Part shown: in pieces, positions 11,980 to 18,529 of the stretch
How the letters are laid out: each line of letters starts with the position of its first letter
Numbering within the stretch: the stretch's first letter is position 1
IMG/VR virus record: IMGVR_UViG_3300042478_002267
Coordinates: 1 to 41,833 of that record
Source of the DNA: a virus
DNA length: 41,833 nucleotides
Direction: 5' to 3' (one strand)
Notes under the pieces: generated by a model
Told to the model about the DNA's origin: nothing
Databases searched by the model: none
What the model saw: the letters and a program-made list of their open reading frames with translations, nothing else
Made by a program: the position numbers and the translations under genes

Positions 11980-12246
11980 ATGAAAACAAAATCAGGTTAC
12001 GAAACAAATGGAGATTACATTAAATTCAAAAGCGGGTTTACTGGAAATTATGCGGTTGAAACACAAAACGACATTAAACACTTTAAAAATGAATATGAAG
12101 CAGATATGCACATAATCACTAAAGTTATCGGTTGTGAAAAGGCATATCCAATCTGTAAGCACTTTGCTGAACAATCAGAAGGTTGTAATAATTGTGCTTT
12201 TGGATTTAATAGTAATTGTTCAAATCATAGAGCTGCTGCTATTTAA
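11980..12246 (+). CDS. Cassette ORF 3, Cys-rich small protein
   Basis: An 88-residue protein. The C-terminal third has six Cys and several His residues (GCEKAYPICKHF, GCNNCAFGF, NCSNH), suggesting a small zinc-binding fold. The N-terminal part (YETNGDYIKFKSGF) is polar. No family is recognised. The leader before its ATG is the one shared with ORFs at 11417 and 13817. The next TAAC lies 8 nt beyond the stop. Confidence 0.65.
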   Translation: MKTKSGYETNGDYIKFKSGFTGNYAVETQNDIKHFKNEYEADMHIITKVIGCEKAYPICKHFAEQSEGCNNCAFGFNSNCSNHRAAAI

Positions 12247-12254
12247 AATGGCAC

Positions 12255-12305
12255 ATAACGGTTGAGAATATGTGTTCGTTTTAATGACACATATTCTTTG
12301 TTATA
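12255..12305 (+). repeat. attC-like inverted repeat 3
   Basis: ATAACGG, stem gaatatgtgt/acacatattc around a loop containing CGTTTTAATG, then TTGTTATAA. Confidence 0.65.
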
Positions 12306-12348
12306 AGTATGTAAAACAAAAATTATACAAATTAAAAAATAAAAAATC

Positions 12349-12663
12349 ATGGAAAAATTAAACGGAGAACAAATAGAACCAATAAAAATCACGACTGCTG
12401 TTGAAGATATTATTAATGTAATCAAGATGAATGAAAAATCAGAAAAGAAAGCTGATTTATTATTAGTTGCAGAAGAAAAATTGAAAAAGGAAACAAACCA
12501 ACGATTTATAGCACACCGTATAGGTAAAATTGATGTTATTAAAGATGTATTAATGAAACAATCTTTTTCAATTAAAGAAATGTTTGATGAATTGAAAACT
12601 CTTACTGAACCTTCTGAATATGACAAGATATTGAATGATTTTTTAAATAAAATAAATTCATAA
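12349..12663 (+). CDS. Cassette ORF 4, helical small protein
   Basis: A 104-residue, highly charged, predominantly helical protein (KAEEKLKKE-type heptads; LLLVAEEKLKKETNQRFIAH) with no recognised domain. The ATG follows an A-rich leader. Its stop is about 20 nt before the next ATAACGG. Confidence 0.6.
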   Translation: MEKLNGEQIEPIKITTAVEDIINVIKMNEKSEKKADLLLVAEEKLKKETNQRFIAHRIGKIDVIKDVLMKQSFSIKEMFDELKTLTEPSEYDKILNDFLNKINS

Positions 12664-12681
12664 ATTTTGTTTTTATTACTT

Positions 12682-12812
12682 ATAACGGTTCTCGGCTTGG
12701 CGAGGTTGGGGACTAAAAGCACAATCGCTAAAATTAATTACAAATTTTAATAAATAGAACAAATGAACAATTCAGAACAAAACCCCCAATCTTGCCAAAC
12801 CGATGTTAGTGG
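12682..12812 (+). repeat. attC-like inverted repeat 4, long loop
   Basis: ATAACGG (12682-12688), 5' arm ctcggcttggcgaggttggg (12691-12710), complementary 3' arm from 12784 ending in the R'-like ATGTTAGTGG. The loop of about 70 nt holds a leader and the ATG of the next ORF, as in repeat 1, although the arm sequences differ. Confidence 0.6.
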
Positions 12813-12990
12813 CAGTGCTTGGTTTGAAACAGAACAAATCGAAACTTTTGTTGGTGAAATGGATAATGGTGGAGAACGTAAGAAATTAGTTGTTTTACAT
12901 CAATGCGGTGAAGATAAAAAAGCATTGATAGAACAATTAAAAACGATGATAAGTGGTTTAGAAACTAATTTCGATTGGTTTGCTTCGTAG
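12763..12990 (+). CDS. Cassette ORF 5, starts inside attC-like repeat
   Basis: A 75-residue protein. The start MNNSEQNPQSCQTDVSGS is encoded by the repeat's loop, 3' arm and crossover site; ORF 2 likewise reads VSGS across its site. The remainder (ERKKLVVLHQCGEDKKALIE, then LKTMISGLE) is a beta-helix unit of unknown family. An ATG at residue 31 (MDNGGERKK) would be an alternative start. The stop lies 8 nt before the next TAAC. Confidence 0.6.
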   Translation: MNNSEQNPQSCQTDVSGSAWFETEQIETFVGEMDNGGERKKLVVLHQCGEDKKALIEQLKTMISGLETNFDWFAS

Positions 12991-12999
12991 TATTGCCAC

Positions 13000-13047
13000 T
13001 AACACAAAGCTAAATGACGTTTTAATGTCTTTTAGCAACTGTTATGC
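13000..13047 (+). repeat. attC-like inverted repeat 5
   Basis: TAACA, stem agctaaa.gac/gtc.tttagc with CGTTTTAATG-type loop, then CTGTTATGC. GTTATGC is also the boundary sequence of the Vibrio cholerae VCR attC sites. Confidence 0.65.
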
Positions 13048-13076
13048 GGAATGTAAAACCTTAAACAACAAGAACA

Positions 13077-13118
13077 ATGAAACAGACAGCAGTAGATTGG
13101 TTGGAAGATAACGTCTGA
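13077..13118 (+). pseudogene. Cassette remnant, 13-codon frame
   Basis: ATG AAA CAG opens a 13-codon frame (MKQTAVDWLEDNV) whose TGA lies just inside the next inverted repeat. The unit between repeats 5 and 6 is only about 60 nt, so it looks like a cassette that has lost most of its gene. Confidence 0.4.
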
Positions 13119-13157
13119 TGATAAACAATCGTTTTAATGTTGTTTATCATTTGTTAT
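13109..13157 (+). repeat. attC-like inverted repeat 6
   Basis: TAACG, stem atgataaacaa/ttgtttatcat around CGTTTTAATG, then TTGTTATAC. Confidence 0.65.
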
Positions 13158-13188
13158 ACACAGTACATTTTAAATTAAAAATAAATAT

Positions 13189-13722
13189 ATGAAAGAAAAA
13201 TTAGAAAATGAGAGACCAACACCTATAGAACAAAAAGATGTTGTTTGGGGTGAGCGTGAAAGAAAAGAGAAAGTAAGTGTTTTAATAGGACTTAGTCGCT
13301 CACCAAATTTCAAACCGATTTCTGATATGGAAACAGGTGAATATGAGTATTGGTTAAGGAGTAATGAAGATTTATTTGATGTTATACCAAAATTAGGTTT
13401 GGGACTATCAAACTTTTTCAACCAACATAAGTATGGTAACGAAGAAATAACATACTTAGACTTTCAACAAATGGGATTCACAGTTAAACATTATGACGAA
13501 GATTGGTGTACATTCAAAAAAAGGATGAATAATTGTGAAGTTAGTGGTAAGTTTTATTTTAAGACAAACCATCTAATGATTGCAAATTGGATTAATAATG
13601 AAGGAGAAAATTGTTTTAATGGGACTATCCATAACAAAAGATTTCTATTTGAGGTATTAACATCATTAAGTGCTGTTTCACGAGAAGAAATTTTAGGTAT
13701 TGGTCGAAAATATATGGATTAG
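13189..13722 (+). CDS. Cassette ORF 6, unknown protein
   Basis: A 177-residue protein, the largest cassette product. The N-terminus is charged (KLENERPTPIEQKDVVWGE), and the rest is a mixed alpha/beta domain with many aromatic residues (YWLRSNEDLFDVIPKLGL, MGFTVKHYDEDWCTF, FYFKTNHLMIANW). I do not recognise it. The stop lies about 10 nt before ATAACA of repeat 7. Confidence 0.65.
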   Translation: MKEKLENERPTPIEQKDVVWGERERKEKVSVLIGLSRSPNFKPISDMETGEYEYWLRSNEDLFDVIPKLGLGLSNFFNQHKYGNEEITYLDFQQMGFTVKHYDEDWCTFKKRMNNCEVSGKFYFKTNHLMIANWINNEGENCFNGTIHNKRFLFEVLTSLSAVSREEILGIGRKYMD

Positions 13723-13731
13723 TATTGTGTA

Positions 13732-13812
13732 TAACACAAAAGCAGGTGCAGTTTCAATTGCACTTGCTAACTGTTAACCGCCGTTTTAATGGCGTAAATT
13801 ATTAAAATTAAA
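13732..13812 (+). repeat. attC-like repeat 7 plus leader, 81-nt exact duplicate (copy 2)
   Basis: Identical to 11889-11969 over 81 nt. It forms the right end of the array and runs into the leader of the gene at 13817. Confidence 0.75.
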
Positions 13813-13816
13813 AACT

Positions 13817-14089
13817 ATGAAAACTTTCCAAGATTTAGAATTCGAGCAAATCAATGATGCACCGTTTATGGTCGGTAAAAAAACCCGTATGCATTTTGAT
13901 AATGGATATGGTGTATCTGTTGTATCACACTCTCATTCATATGGTGGTCGTGATGGTCTTTATGAGATTGCGGTATTGGATTCTGACGATAAACTTACTT
14001 ATGATACTCCTGTGACAAATGACGTAATTGGTTACTTGAGTGAAGAAGATGTAACCGATGTTATGAAACAAGTTCAAGAATTAAAGTAA
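13817..14089 (+). CDS. Small phage protein of unknown function
   Basis: A 90-residue protein with a compact acidic alpha/beta fold (GVSVVSHSHSYGGRDGLYEI) and no recognised domain. It sits directly after the last attC-like repeat, so it may be the final cassette or the first resident phage gene. Its stop overlaps the next start by one base (TAATG), so it pairs translationally with the gene at 14089, which favours a resident operon. Confidence 0.65.
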   Translation: MKTFQDLEFEQINDAPFMVGKKTRMHFDNGYGVSVVSHSHSYGGRDGLYEIAVLDSDDKLTYDTPVTNDVIGYLSEEDVTDVMKQVQELK

Positions 14090-14367
14090 TGAAAAAGAAA
14101 CAACAAAAAGCAATTGACAAGATTATGGATTGGTTTGACTTTTCTAAAGTTCATCGAACTATGGTTGCGTTAGACTGGAAATGGGCGTCTGCTGAAGATG
14201 GAATCCCAACTGAACCTGAAATAAGGGAAACTGCAAGAAGATTAATGGAAGATGCTATTAATCAAAAAATTAGTATTGGAACCGGAGGATTTAGAGTTCA
14301 TTATGATAAAAAAGATGATTTTATTTCATTATCGTTTGTTATTTCAGAATGGGATGAAACTTTTTAA
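14089..14367 (+). CDS. Small phage protein of unknown function
   Basis: A 92-residue protein: helical N-terminus (IDKIMDWFDFSKVHRTMVAL), then a beta-hairpin C-terminus (ISIGTGGFRVHYDKKDDFIS). It contains the Trp-rich WKWASAEDGIP segment seen in small phage proteins of unknown role. It is co-translated with the preceding gene through a 1-nt overlap. Confidence 0.65.
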   Translation: MKKKQQKAIDKIMDWFDFSKVHRTMVALDWKWASAEDGIPTEPEIRETARRLMEDAINQKISIGTGGFRVHYDKKDDFISLSFVISEWDETF

Positions 14368-14374
14368 TAAAAAA

Positions 14375-14408
14375 TTTGGTTATTTAAAATAAAATCACTA
14401 TATTTATA
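14375..14408 (+). promoter_or_regulatory. Promoter with TTTG and TATTTATA elements
   Basis: TTTG (14375-14378), 20 nt, TATATTTA (14399-14406), overlapping TATTTATA (14401-14408). The ATG follows at 14441. Confidence 0.6.
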
Positions 14409-14440
14409 TTATTGTTTAACTTAAAAATCTAAAAAAAACT

Positions 14441-14683
14441 ATGGCAACAAAATCAGGAAACAAAGGACGTTACGTCTGTAAAGTGGGGTATTTCGACATT
14501 TATGCAAAAGACACTTTAAAGCCCGCTAAAACTTCAAAATACAAATGGACTAAAGGTGAAGTAAAATCAACCGAATATGTTTTGTATCACTCTAAAAAAG
14601 TTGTGGATAAAGGATTCCAAACAAAAGATTTGGCCGTAGCCAAAGCTTCTGAGTTAATGTCAAAACATAAAGTTTCCGCCTAA
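14441..14683 (+). CDS. Small basic phage protein
   Basis: An 80-residue, Lys-rich protein (MATKSGNKGRYVCKVGYFDI...). Alternating beta strands and a Lys-rich C-terminal helix (KDLAVAKASELMSKHK) suggest a small nucleic-acid or virion-associated protein, but no family is recognised. It has its own promoter. Confidence 0.65.
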   Translation: MATKSGNKGRYVCKVGYFDIYAKDTLKPAKTSKYKWTKGEVKSTEYVLYHSKKVVDKGFQTKDLAVAKASELMSKHKVSA

Positions 14684-14693
14684 TTAAAAAAAT

Positions 14694-14894
14694 ATGAGTA
14701 TTATAATTAATTTTTTAAAAGGTGTTGTGTCCACCATTTTTGTTATGATTGGTTGTTTTTTGGTAACTTTTTATATGAAAGAACCATTTAGCATCGTTAG
14801 TCTCTTTTGTGGTCTTTTAGGGTTTTTTATTCTGTATCCCGCAGTTGATAAATGGAAAGAAACCTTAAAGTTTCGAAAAAATAGATCAAAGTAG
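14694..14894 (+). CDS. Small two-TM membrane protein
   Basis: A 66-residue protein with two membrane helices (roughly residues 9-27, VVSTIFVMIGCFLVTFYM, and 34-50, IVSLFCGLLGFFILYP) and a basic C-terminal tail (KFRKNRSK). The size and topology would suit a holin or holin accessory, and it lies 230 nt upstream of the holin-like gene. The role is not established. Confidence 0.6.
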   Translation: MSIIINFLKGVVSTIFVMIGCFLVTFYMKEPFSIVSLFCGLLGFFILYPAVDKWKETLKFRKNRSK

Positions 14895-14950
14895 GTAAAT
14901 GCTAATTTAGCATTACTTTTAGTAAAAAAAAACGTTTTAAAATAAAAAAA

Positions 14951-15040
14951 ATGAACCCATCAATTTTAGTTGCAATTTCGGTTCCAGTTACTCTGGTGTT
15001 GATTTTGGTAATCATGTCACTTAAAGGACAAAAAGAATAA
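14951..15040 (+). CDS. 29-aa single-TM peptide
   Basis: ATG at 14951 after an A-rich leader opens a 29-codon frame. Residues 4-22 (SILVAISVPVTLVLILVIM) are one membrane helix, and the end is polar (SLKGQKE). Placed between the two-TM protein and the holin-like gene, it may belong to the lysis cluster. Confidence 0.5.
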   Translation: MNPSILVAISVPVTLVLILVIMSLKGQKE

Positions 15041-15084
15041 GGAACTAATCTTTACTTTTTTTGTTTGTTTTGTAAACGGACAAG

Positions 15085-15092
15085 TATTTATA
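15085..15092 (+). promoter_or_regulatory. TATTTATA box
   Basis: Lies 33 nt before the ATG at 15126. Confidence 0.4.
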
Positions 15093-15125
15093 GAATAAAT
15101 AATTCTATTTAAAACTCGAACAAAA

Positions 15126-15299
15126 ATGAAATTAACAAAAGAACAAATTTTAGGAATTACAAGACACGGGCTTACGTTTATTGGTGGTATTTTGGTAATG
15201 AAAGGTCTCGTTGACGAAACAACTGTTACTGAAATCGTTGGTGGTGTAATCACTTTAACAGGAACAATTTGGTCCATCATTGTTAAAAAACAAGCTTAA
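15126..15299 (+). CDS. Holin-like protein
   Basis: A 57-residue protein. Residues 11-26 (GITRHGLTFIGGILVMKG) and 33-52 (VTEIVGGVITLTGTIWSIIV) form two hydrophobic helices around the turn LVDETT, and the tail is Lys-rich. This matches a common class of short tailed-phage holins (Pam3 gp28-like: a Thr/Gly-rich helix, KGL.DE, then GxxxTLxGxIWS). Holins open the inner membrane so that endolysin reaches the wall. An M15 endolysin lies 1.2 kb downstream. A terminator follows directly. Confidence 0.7.
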   Translation: MKLTKEQILGITRHGLTFIGGILVMKGLVDETTVTEIVGGVITLTGTIWSIIVKKQA

Positions 15300-15310
15300 T
15301 CTTAACAAAA

Positions 15311-15343
15311 ATATATCCCCCTTCTTTATGTTGGGGGATATTT
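15311..15343 (+). terminator. Terminator after holin-like gene
   Basis: Stem atatccccc/gggggatat with loop ttctttatgtt. The downstream tract is T/A mixed, and the next TATTTATT box (15339-15346) overlaps its 3' arm. Confidence 0.6.
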
Positions 15344-15346
15344 ATT
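15339..15346 (+). promoter_or_regulatory. TATTTATT box
   Basis: Lies 20 nt before the ATG at 15367, overlapping the preceding terminator stem. Confidence 0.4.
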
Positions 15347-15366
15347 ATATATAAAAAAATTCATAT

Positions 15367-15969
15367 ATGTCTGAAATTGTAATCGCATTCATCACAGGGG
15401 TTTTAGGACCAATTTTACTAATTTACATCAAACATCTTTTGGATAAAAAGAAGAAAAAACCTGATATGGTAATGGATACATTAAGGGTTAGTGAGTTGAT
15501 AAATTCCAAAATTGAGCACATCAAAGAAGAATTTGATGCTGATAGAGTTTGGGTTTCACAATTTCACAATGGAGGTAATTTTTATCCAACTGGAAAATCT
15601 ATGGCGAAGTTTTCGATTATGTATGAAACAGTTGGACAATATGGTCAATCAGTTCAGACTAATTTTAAAAACATTCCTGTTAATTTATTTTCTAAATCAA
15701 TAAATGAATTATTAAATAATGATTCAATTGAAATACCCGACTATACGGACGAAAAGATTCCAACTTTTGGATTGAAGTATGTTGCCGAAGAAACAGGATG
15801 TAAGTCTTCTTATTTATTTGCAATTAAAACAATTGAGGATAGATTCATTGGGATTTTATCGGTTGATTACACAAGAGATAAAAAAAGTCTAACTTCTGAA
15901 GAAATTATCCATCTTCAAGTTCATGCATCATCAATCGGTGGTGTTTTAATGAGTTATTTGAATCAGTAA
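15367..15969 (+). CDS. Membrane-anchored GAF-like domain protein
   Basis: A 200-residue protein. Residues 3-23 (EIVIAFITGVLGPILLIYI) are an N-terminal membrane anchor followed by a Lys-rich stop (KKKKKP). Residues 45-198 look like a GAF-type sensor domain: DADRVWVSQFHNGG, SYLFAIKTIEDRFIGILSVDY, and a final helix. Proteins with the QFHNGGNF signature occur in large phages next to lysis genes; ligand and role are unknown. Its position between holin and endolysin suggests a part in lysis timing, as inference. Confidence 0.65.
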   Translation: MSEIVIAFITGVLGPILLIYIKHLLDKKKKKPDMVMDTLRVSELINSKIEHIKEEFDADRVWVSQFHNGGNFYPTGKSMAKFSIMYETVGQYGQSVQTNFKNIPVNLFSKSINELLNNDSIEIPDYTDEKIPTFGLKYVAEETGCKSSYLFAIKTIEDRFIGILSVDYTRDKKSLTSEEIIHLQVHASSIGGVLMSYLNQ

Positions 15970-15988
15970 AGATTTTTTCATATCTTTG
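15957..15988 (+). promoter_or_regulatory. Bacteroidetes-type promoter, possible leaderless transcript
   Basis: TTTG (15957-15960), 20 nt, TATCTTTG (15981-15988), with only 4 nt before the ATG at 15993. This is the same spacing as the promoter before the gene at 2296. Confidence 0.6.
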
Positions 15989-15992
15989 TGAT

Positions 15993-16481
15993 ATGAATAT
16001 TTTCTTTTTAGATTTTGACACCAACAAATGTGCGAAATATCATTGTGATAAACACGTAGTTAAAATGATATTGGAAACCGCGCAACTTTTATGTGGCGTT
16101 CACCACACTACCCCCCAAGTCACCCCCCAAGTTCCCTACAAGTTATCACACAAAAATCATCCTTGTGCTATTTGGGCTCGTGAGAGTTTGTCTAATTACT
16201 TATATCTATGTGATCTTGGTTTAGAGTTATGTAAAGAATATACTTATCGTTATGGTAAGAGACACAAATCTCAAGATGTTATTGAGTGGTGTTTAATTAA
16301 TAAGCCAAACATCGTTGATAAAAACTTCACCACACCACCAAAGGCAATGCCTGACGAATATAAAACAGGTGATGTTATTGAGTCCTACCGAAATTACTAT
16401 CGTGGTGCCAAACGTGATTTTTGTAAATGGAAAAATAGAGAGGTTCCTGAATGGTTTTTAAATACTGAAGTATTTATATAG
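15993..16481 (+). CDS. Conserved tailed-phage protein of unknown function
   Basis: A 162-residue protein with many conserved polar/aromatic blocks: KCAKYHCDKHVVKMILETAQ, HPCAIWARESLSNYLYLCD, YRYGKRHKS, PPKAMPDEYK and ESYRNYYRGAKRDFCKW. The family is widespread in large marine and T4-like phages. I recall some members carrying a pyrimidine-dimer glycosylase label, but I see no match to T4 DenV and do not adopt it. The Cys/His content would allow metal binding. A short tandem (TPQVTPQVP) interrupts the N-terminal third. Confidence 0.65.
   Translation: MNIFFLDFDTNKCAKYHCDKHVVKMILETAQLLCGVHHTTPQVTPQVPYKLSHKNHPCAIWARESLSNYLYLCDLGLELCKEYTYRYGKRHKSQDVIEWCLINKPNIVDKNFTTPPKAMPDEYKTGDVIESYRNYYRGAKRDFCKWKNREVPEWFLNTEVFI
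16471..16478 (+). promoter_or_regulatory. TATTTATA box
   Basis: Lies 19 nt before the endolysin start at 16498; it overlaps the last codons of the preceding gene. Confidence 0.4.
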
Positions 16482-16497
16482 AAATATATTTTCTATA

Positions 16498-17232
16498 ATG
16501 GTTTCAAGATCAGAATGCAGTAGTTCAAACCCATGTTCAAAATTTGGATCCACCGATAATGGGTGTCTTCAAAATTTAAAAAAAGGTGAGGTTGGTTCAA
16601 GCAAATATGAATTGGCTTCTGAGGCTGCAGACGCACTCGAGATAATGTATGAAGACATGCCCGAAGACGTTCAAAAAGATTTAAAAATCTCAGATTCTTA
16701 TCGTCCATTAAAAATCCAATGTAATATTTTCAATTTTGACACTTATGAAGAAACAGGAAAGAGAATTAAAATTGGGACTTCTAATGTTGCTGTGGCGGCT
16801 CCTGGAACGTCAAATCATGGTTGGGGTAGAGCATTAGACTTGTCGTCAAGAAAGGCTCAACAGTGGATCAAAGACAATGGATATAAGTATGGTTGGTGTT
16901 GGGGTGAGGTTACATCGGAACCATGGCATTTTACTTACTGCGGACCAGGACCAAATAGATCATCAAGATGTGATAGTTTTTGTAAGGGTAAAATGGAAAT
17001 ATCATCAACCGATACTTCCATTGATGACGAAGAAGAAGAAGGATCAATTGAAAAGGAAACCACAACTGACAAAAAAACCAAATCTAACCAATCTTCATCA
17101 GCTTTGGGACCTATTGGTGATTTTTTAAATTTTCTTGGTATTGTAGGTGAGATGAAAGAGTCGATTGAAGAAAATGAAAATTTGAATGAAGAATTAAATA
17201 GAATTCACGATATTTTTAAAAAAATTCTTTAA
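16498..17232 (+). CDS. M15-family peptidoglycan peptidase (endolysin)
   Basis: A 244-residue protein. The M15 (VanY / D-Ala-D-Ala carboxypeptidase-type) signature is complete: SDSYRP (67-70), zinc-binding GTSNHGWGRALD (His107, Asp114) and EPWHF (His144). Such phage enzymes cleave peptide cross-links in peptidoglycan. Several Cys residues flank the domain (7, 13, 23, 148-161), suggesting disulfides or metal. No signal peptide is seen, so export depends on the holin. Residues 165-244 are an acidic, low-complexity linker (DDEEEEGSIEKE) ending in a helical tail. Confidence 0.8.
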   Translation: MVSRSECSSSNPCSKFGSTDNGCLQNLKKGEVGSSKYELASEAADALEIMYEDMPEDVQKDLKISDSYRPLKIQCNIFNFDTYEETGKRIKIGTSNVAVAAPGTSNHGWGRALDLSSRKAQQWIKDNGYKYGWCWGEVTSEPWHFTYCGPGPNRSSRCDSFCKGKMEISSTDTSIDDEEEEGSIEKETTTDKKTKSNQSSSALGPIGDFLNFLGIVGEMKESIEENENLNEELNRIHDIFKKIL

Positions 17233-17251
17233 CTTTGTTGACACAACGAAA

Positions 17252-17259
17252 TATTTATA
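17252..17259 (+). promoter_or_regulatory. TATTTATA box
   Basis: Lies 29 nt before the ATG at 17289. Confidence 0.4.
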
Positions 17260-17288
17260 TTATCATTTCACTATAAATAAAAAAGATT

Positions 17289-17435
17289 ATGAGTGAAGAA
17301 CCAAAATTAGTTGAAATTTATTACTACTATAACAACGGAGTTCAAGTATGGACATCAAATGAGACTTTCGCTAAAATAAGAGCGGTCCAATGTGGTAGTA
17401 AATTATATTTTGAAACCGTAGAAATTGCGGAATAA
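17289..17435 (+). CDS. 48-aa small protein
   Basis: ATG at 17289 opens a 48-codon frame (MSEEPKLVEIYYYYNNGVQV...). It is acidic, with two predicted beta strands rich in Tyr, and no recognised family. It is preceded by a TATTTATA box and followed by the promoter of the large RNA. Confidence 0.55.
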   Translation: MSEEPKLVEIYYYYNNGVQVWTSNETFAKIRAVQCGSKLYFETVEIAE

Positions 17436-17463
17436 AAAAAATAAAAAAAAAATCACAAAGTGC

Positions 17464-17494
17464 TTGACAGATTAAAATAAATGTCTTAACTTTG
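17464..17494 (+). promoter_or_regulatory. Bacteroidetes-type promoter of large RNA 2
   Basis: TTG (17464-17466), 20 nt, TAACTTTG (17487-17494). It aligns base for base with the promoter of large RNA 1 with few differences. Confidence 0.75.
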
Positions 17495-17502
17495 TAAAAC
17501 AA

Positions 17503-17516
17503 ATCGGAAAAGTCCG
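17503..17516 (+). other. Leader hairpin of large RNA 2
   Basis: tcgga-aaag-tccga stem-loop just after the predicted transcription start and before boxA. Confidence 0.55.
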
Positions 17517-17520
17517 ATAC

Positions 17521-17537
17521 GTTCTTTGAAAAAATAG
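17521..17537 (+). promoter_or_regulatory. boxA-like antitermination element
   Basis: GTTCTTTGAAAAAATAG; the first nine bases are identical to the boxA-like core before tRNA-Ser. Confidence 0.6.
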
Positions 17538-18427
17538 ATTATCCATTCAGGTAAAAGTTTTGTCAGATTATTTGACAAGTAATTGGAATGAAATTTTCAT
17601 CTTTTAACTGATAAAGATATTGGGCCGTGTATAGTCCATAAATAATCTACGAAAGTAGGATAAAGTGAGTCATTTGTGTTAGATGATTTGCGGCTTCTTC
17701 GGGAGCTCGAGTACACAAGCGGGATACCGTTTAACCTTTAGTACCGAGGGCAACGCTGTAGGGAAAGTGGTTAGGTGATTTGGCGATGTGGGTCGTCAAA
17801 TTGAGGTGGGAACACCAATAGGAATAACTCGTAGGAATATTTGCAAAACATGATATTATCCAATTTCATTATTGCGTGTTCCAATATAAAAGGATACTTA
17901 AAGCCGAAAGGTATGTTAGTGTACGAGTGGTGTCGTTACTAACCTTAATTTACTTCTACCAAGGAGTTAGTTTCGAAGTAGTCTTGAAATATGGAGATGG
18001 GGACATTTCACGGAGTAGTTGAGTATCGACTCGTTCAAAAGATGGGTTGGCTCGGTTGGCGGACCACTACTTCGATAATCCACGACACAAAACTTATTAT
18101 TATTAATAACCATTAAGAATAAATTAAGGAAAAGTGTCCGTCAGGTTTGGATGAAAGGTGACTACATAGTAATGAGCCGTTCATTGCACACAGAGATCCC
18201 AAGTCGATGTGTAATTATCCGAAAAACCTTTAGTCCCGCAAGGACGAGTTGGGGAGGCATCCTCGAGAAGAGTAGATTAGGATGAGAGTAATTCAAACCT
18301 CAAGGAATGGTATACCTAAAAGACCGTCACTGAGAAATACTTCTCAAAAGGAAGTGGATAAGAGTAGAAACAATAATGACTCTAAAGGTTCTCACACAAA
18401 CGTGTAATCTCAGCGTTTCTTTTTTTT
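17538..18427 (+). ncRNA. Large structured non-coding RNA 2 (about 900 nt)
   Basis: No credible reading frame crosses this stretch. Hand pairing shows many small stable hairpins with classic tetraloops: ctac-GAAA-gtag (17647-17658), gcttc-TTCG-ggagc (17693-17706), gcc-GAAA-ggt (17903-17912) and gtcc-CGCAA-ggac (about 18234-18246). The G+C content is visibly higher than the flanks. It has its own promoter, leader hairpin, boxA and terminator, so it is an independent stable RNA. Size, phage setting and tetraloops recall GOLLD or ROOL; I cannot test this without a covariance search. It is not rRNA: no conserved 16S or 23S segments are seen. Confidence 0.7.
18398..18427 (+). terminator. Terminator of large RNA 2
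   Basis: Short stem aaacg/cgttt followed by a long T run. Confidence 0.6.
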
Positions 18428-18454
18428 AAAATGGAGCCACCGGTAAAAAACATT

Positions 18455-18477
18455 AGGGACGAATCGTCCCTTTTTTT
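18455..18477 (+). terminator. Second rho-independent terminator
   Basis: Stem agggacga/tcgtccct followed by seven T residues; a back-up stop after large RNA 2. Confidence 0.75.
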
Positions 18478-18497
18478 ATGCCCAAAAATTTAAGTAT

Positions 18498-18524
18498 AAA
18501 AAAACCCCATCCGAAGATGAGGTT
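18498..18524 (-). terminator. Terminator of tmRNA
   Basis: On the - strand aacctcatc-ttcg-gatggggtt followed by T residues, just after the tmRNA CCA end. Confidence 0.75.
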
Positions 18525-18529
18525 TCAAT

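Noticed and set aside
11387-13816. CRISPR array
   Set aside because: Repeats are inverted hairpins of different sequence with ORFs of variable length between them, not short direct repeats with uniform spacers; no cas genes.
15993-16481. Pyrimidine-dimer DNA glycosylase (DenV-like)
   Set aside because: A label I associate with relatives, but the DenV N-terminal catalytic and helical motifs are not visible; left as unknown.
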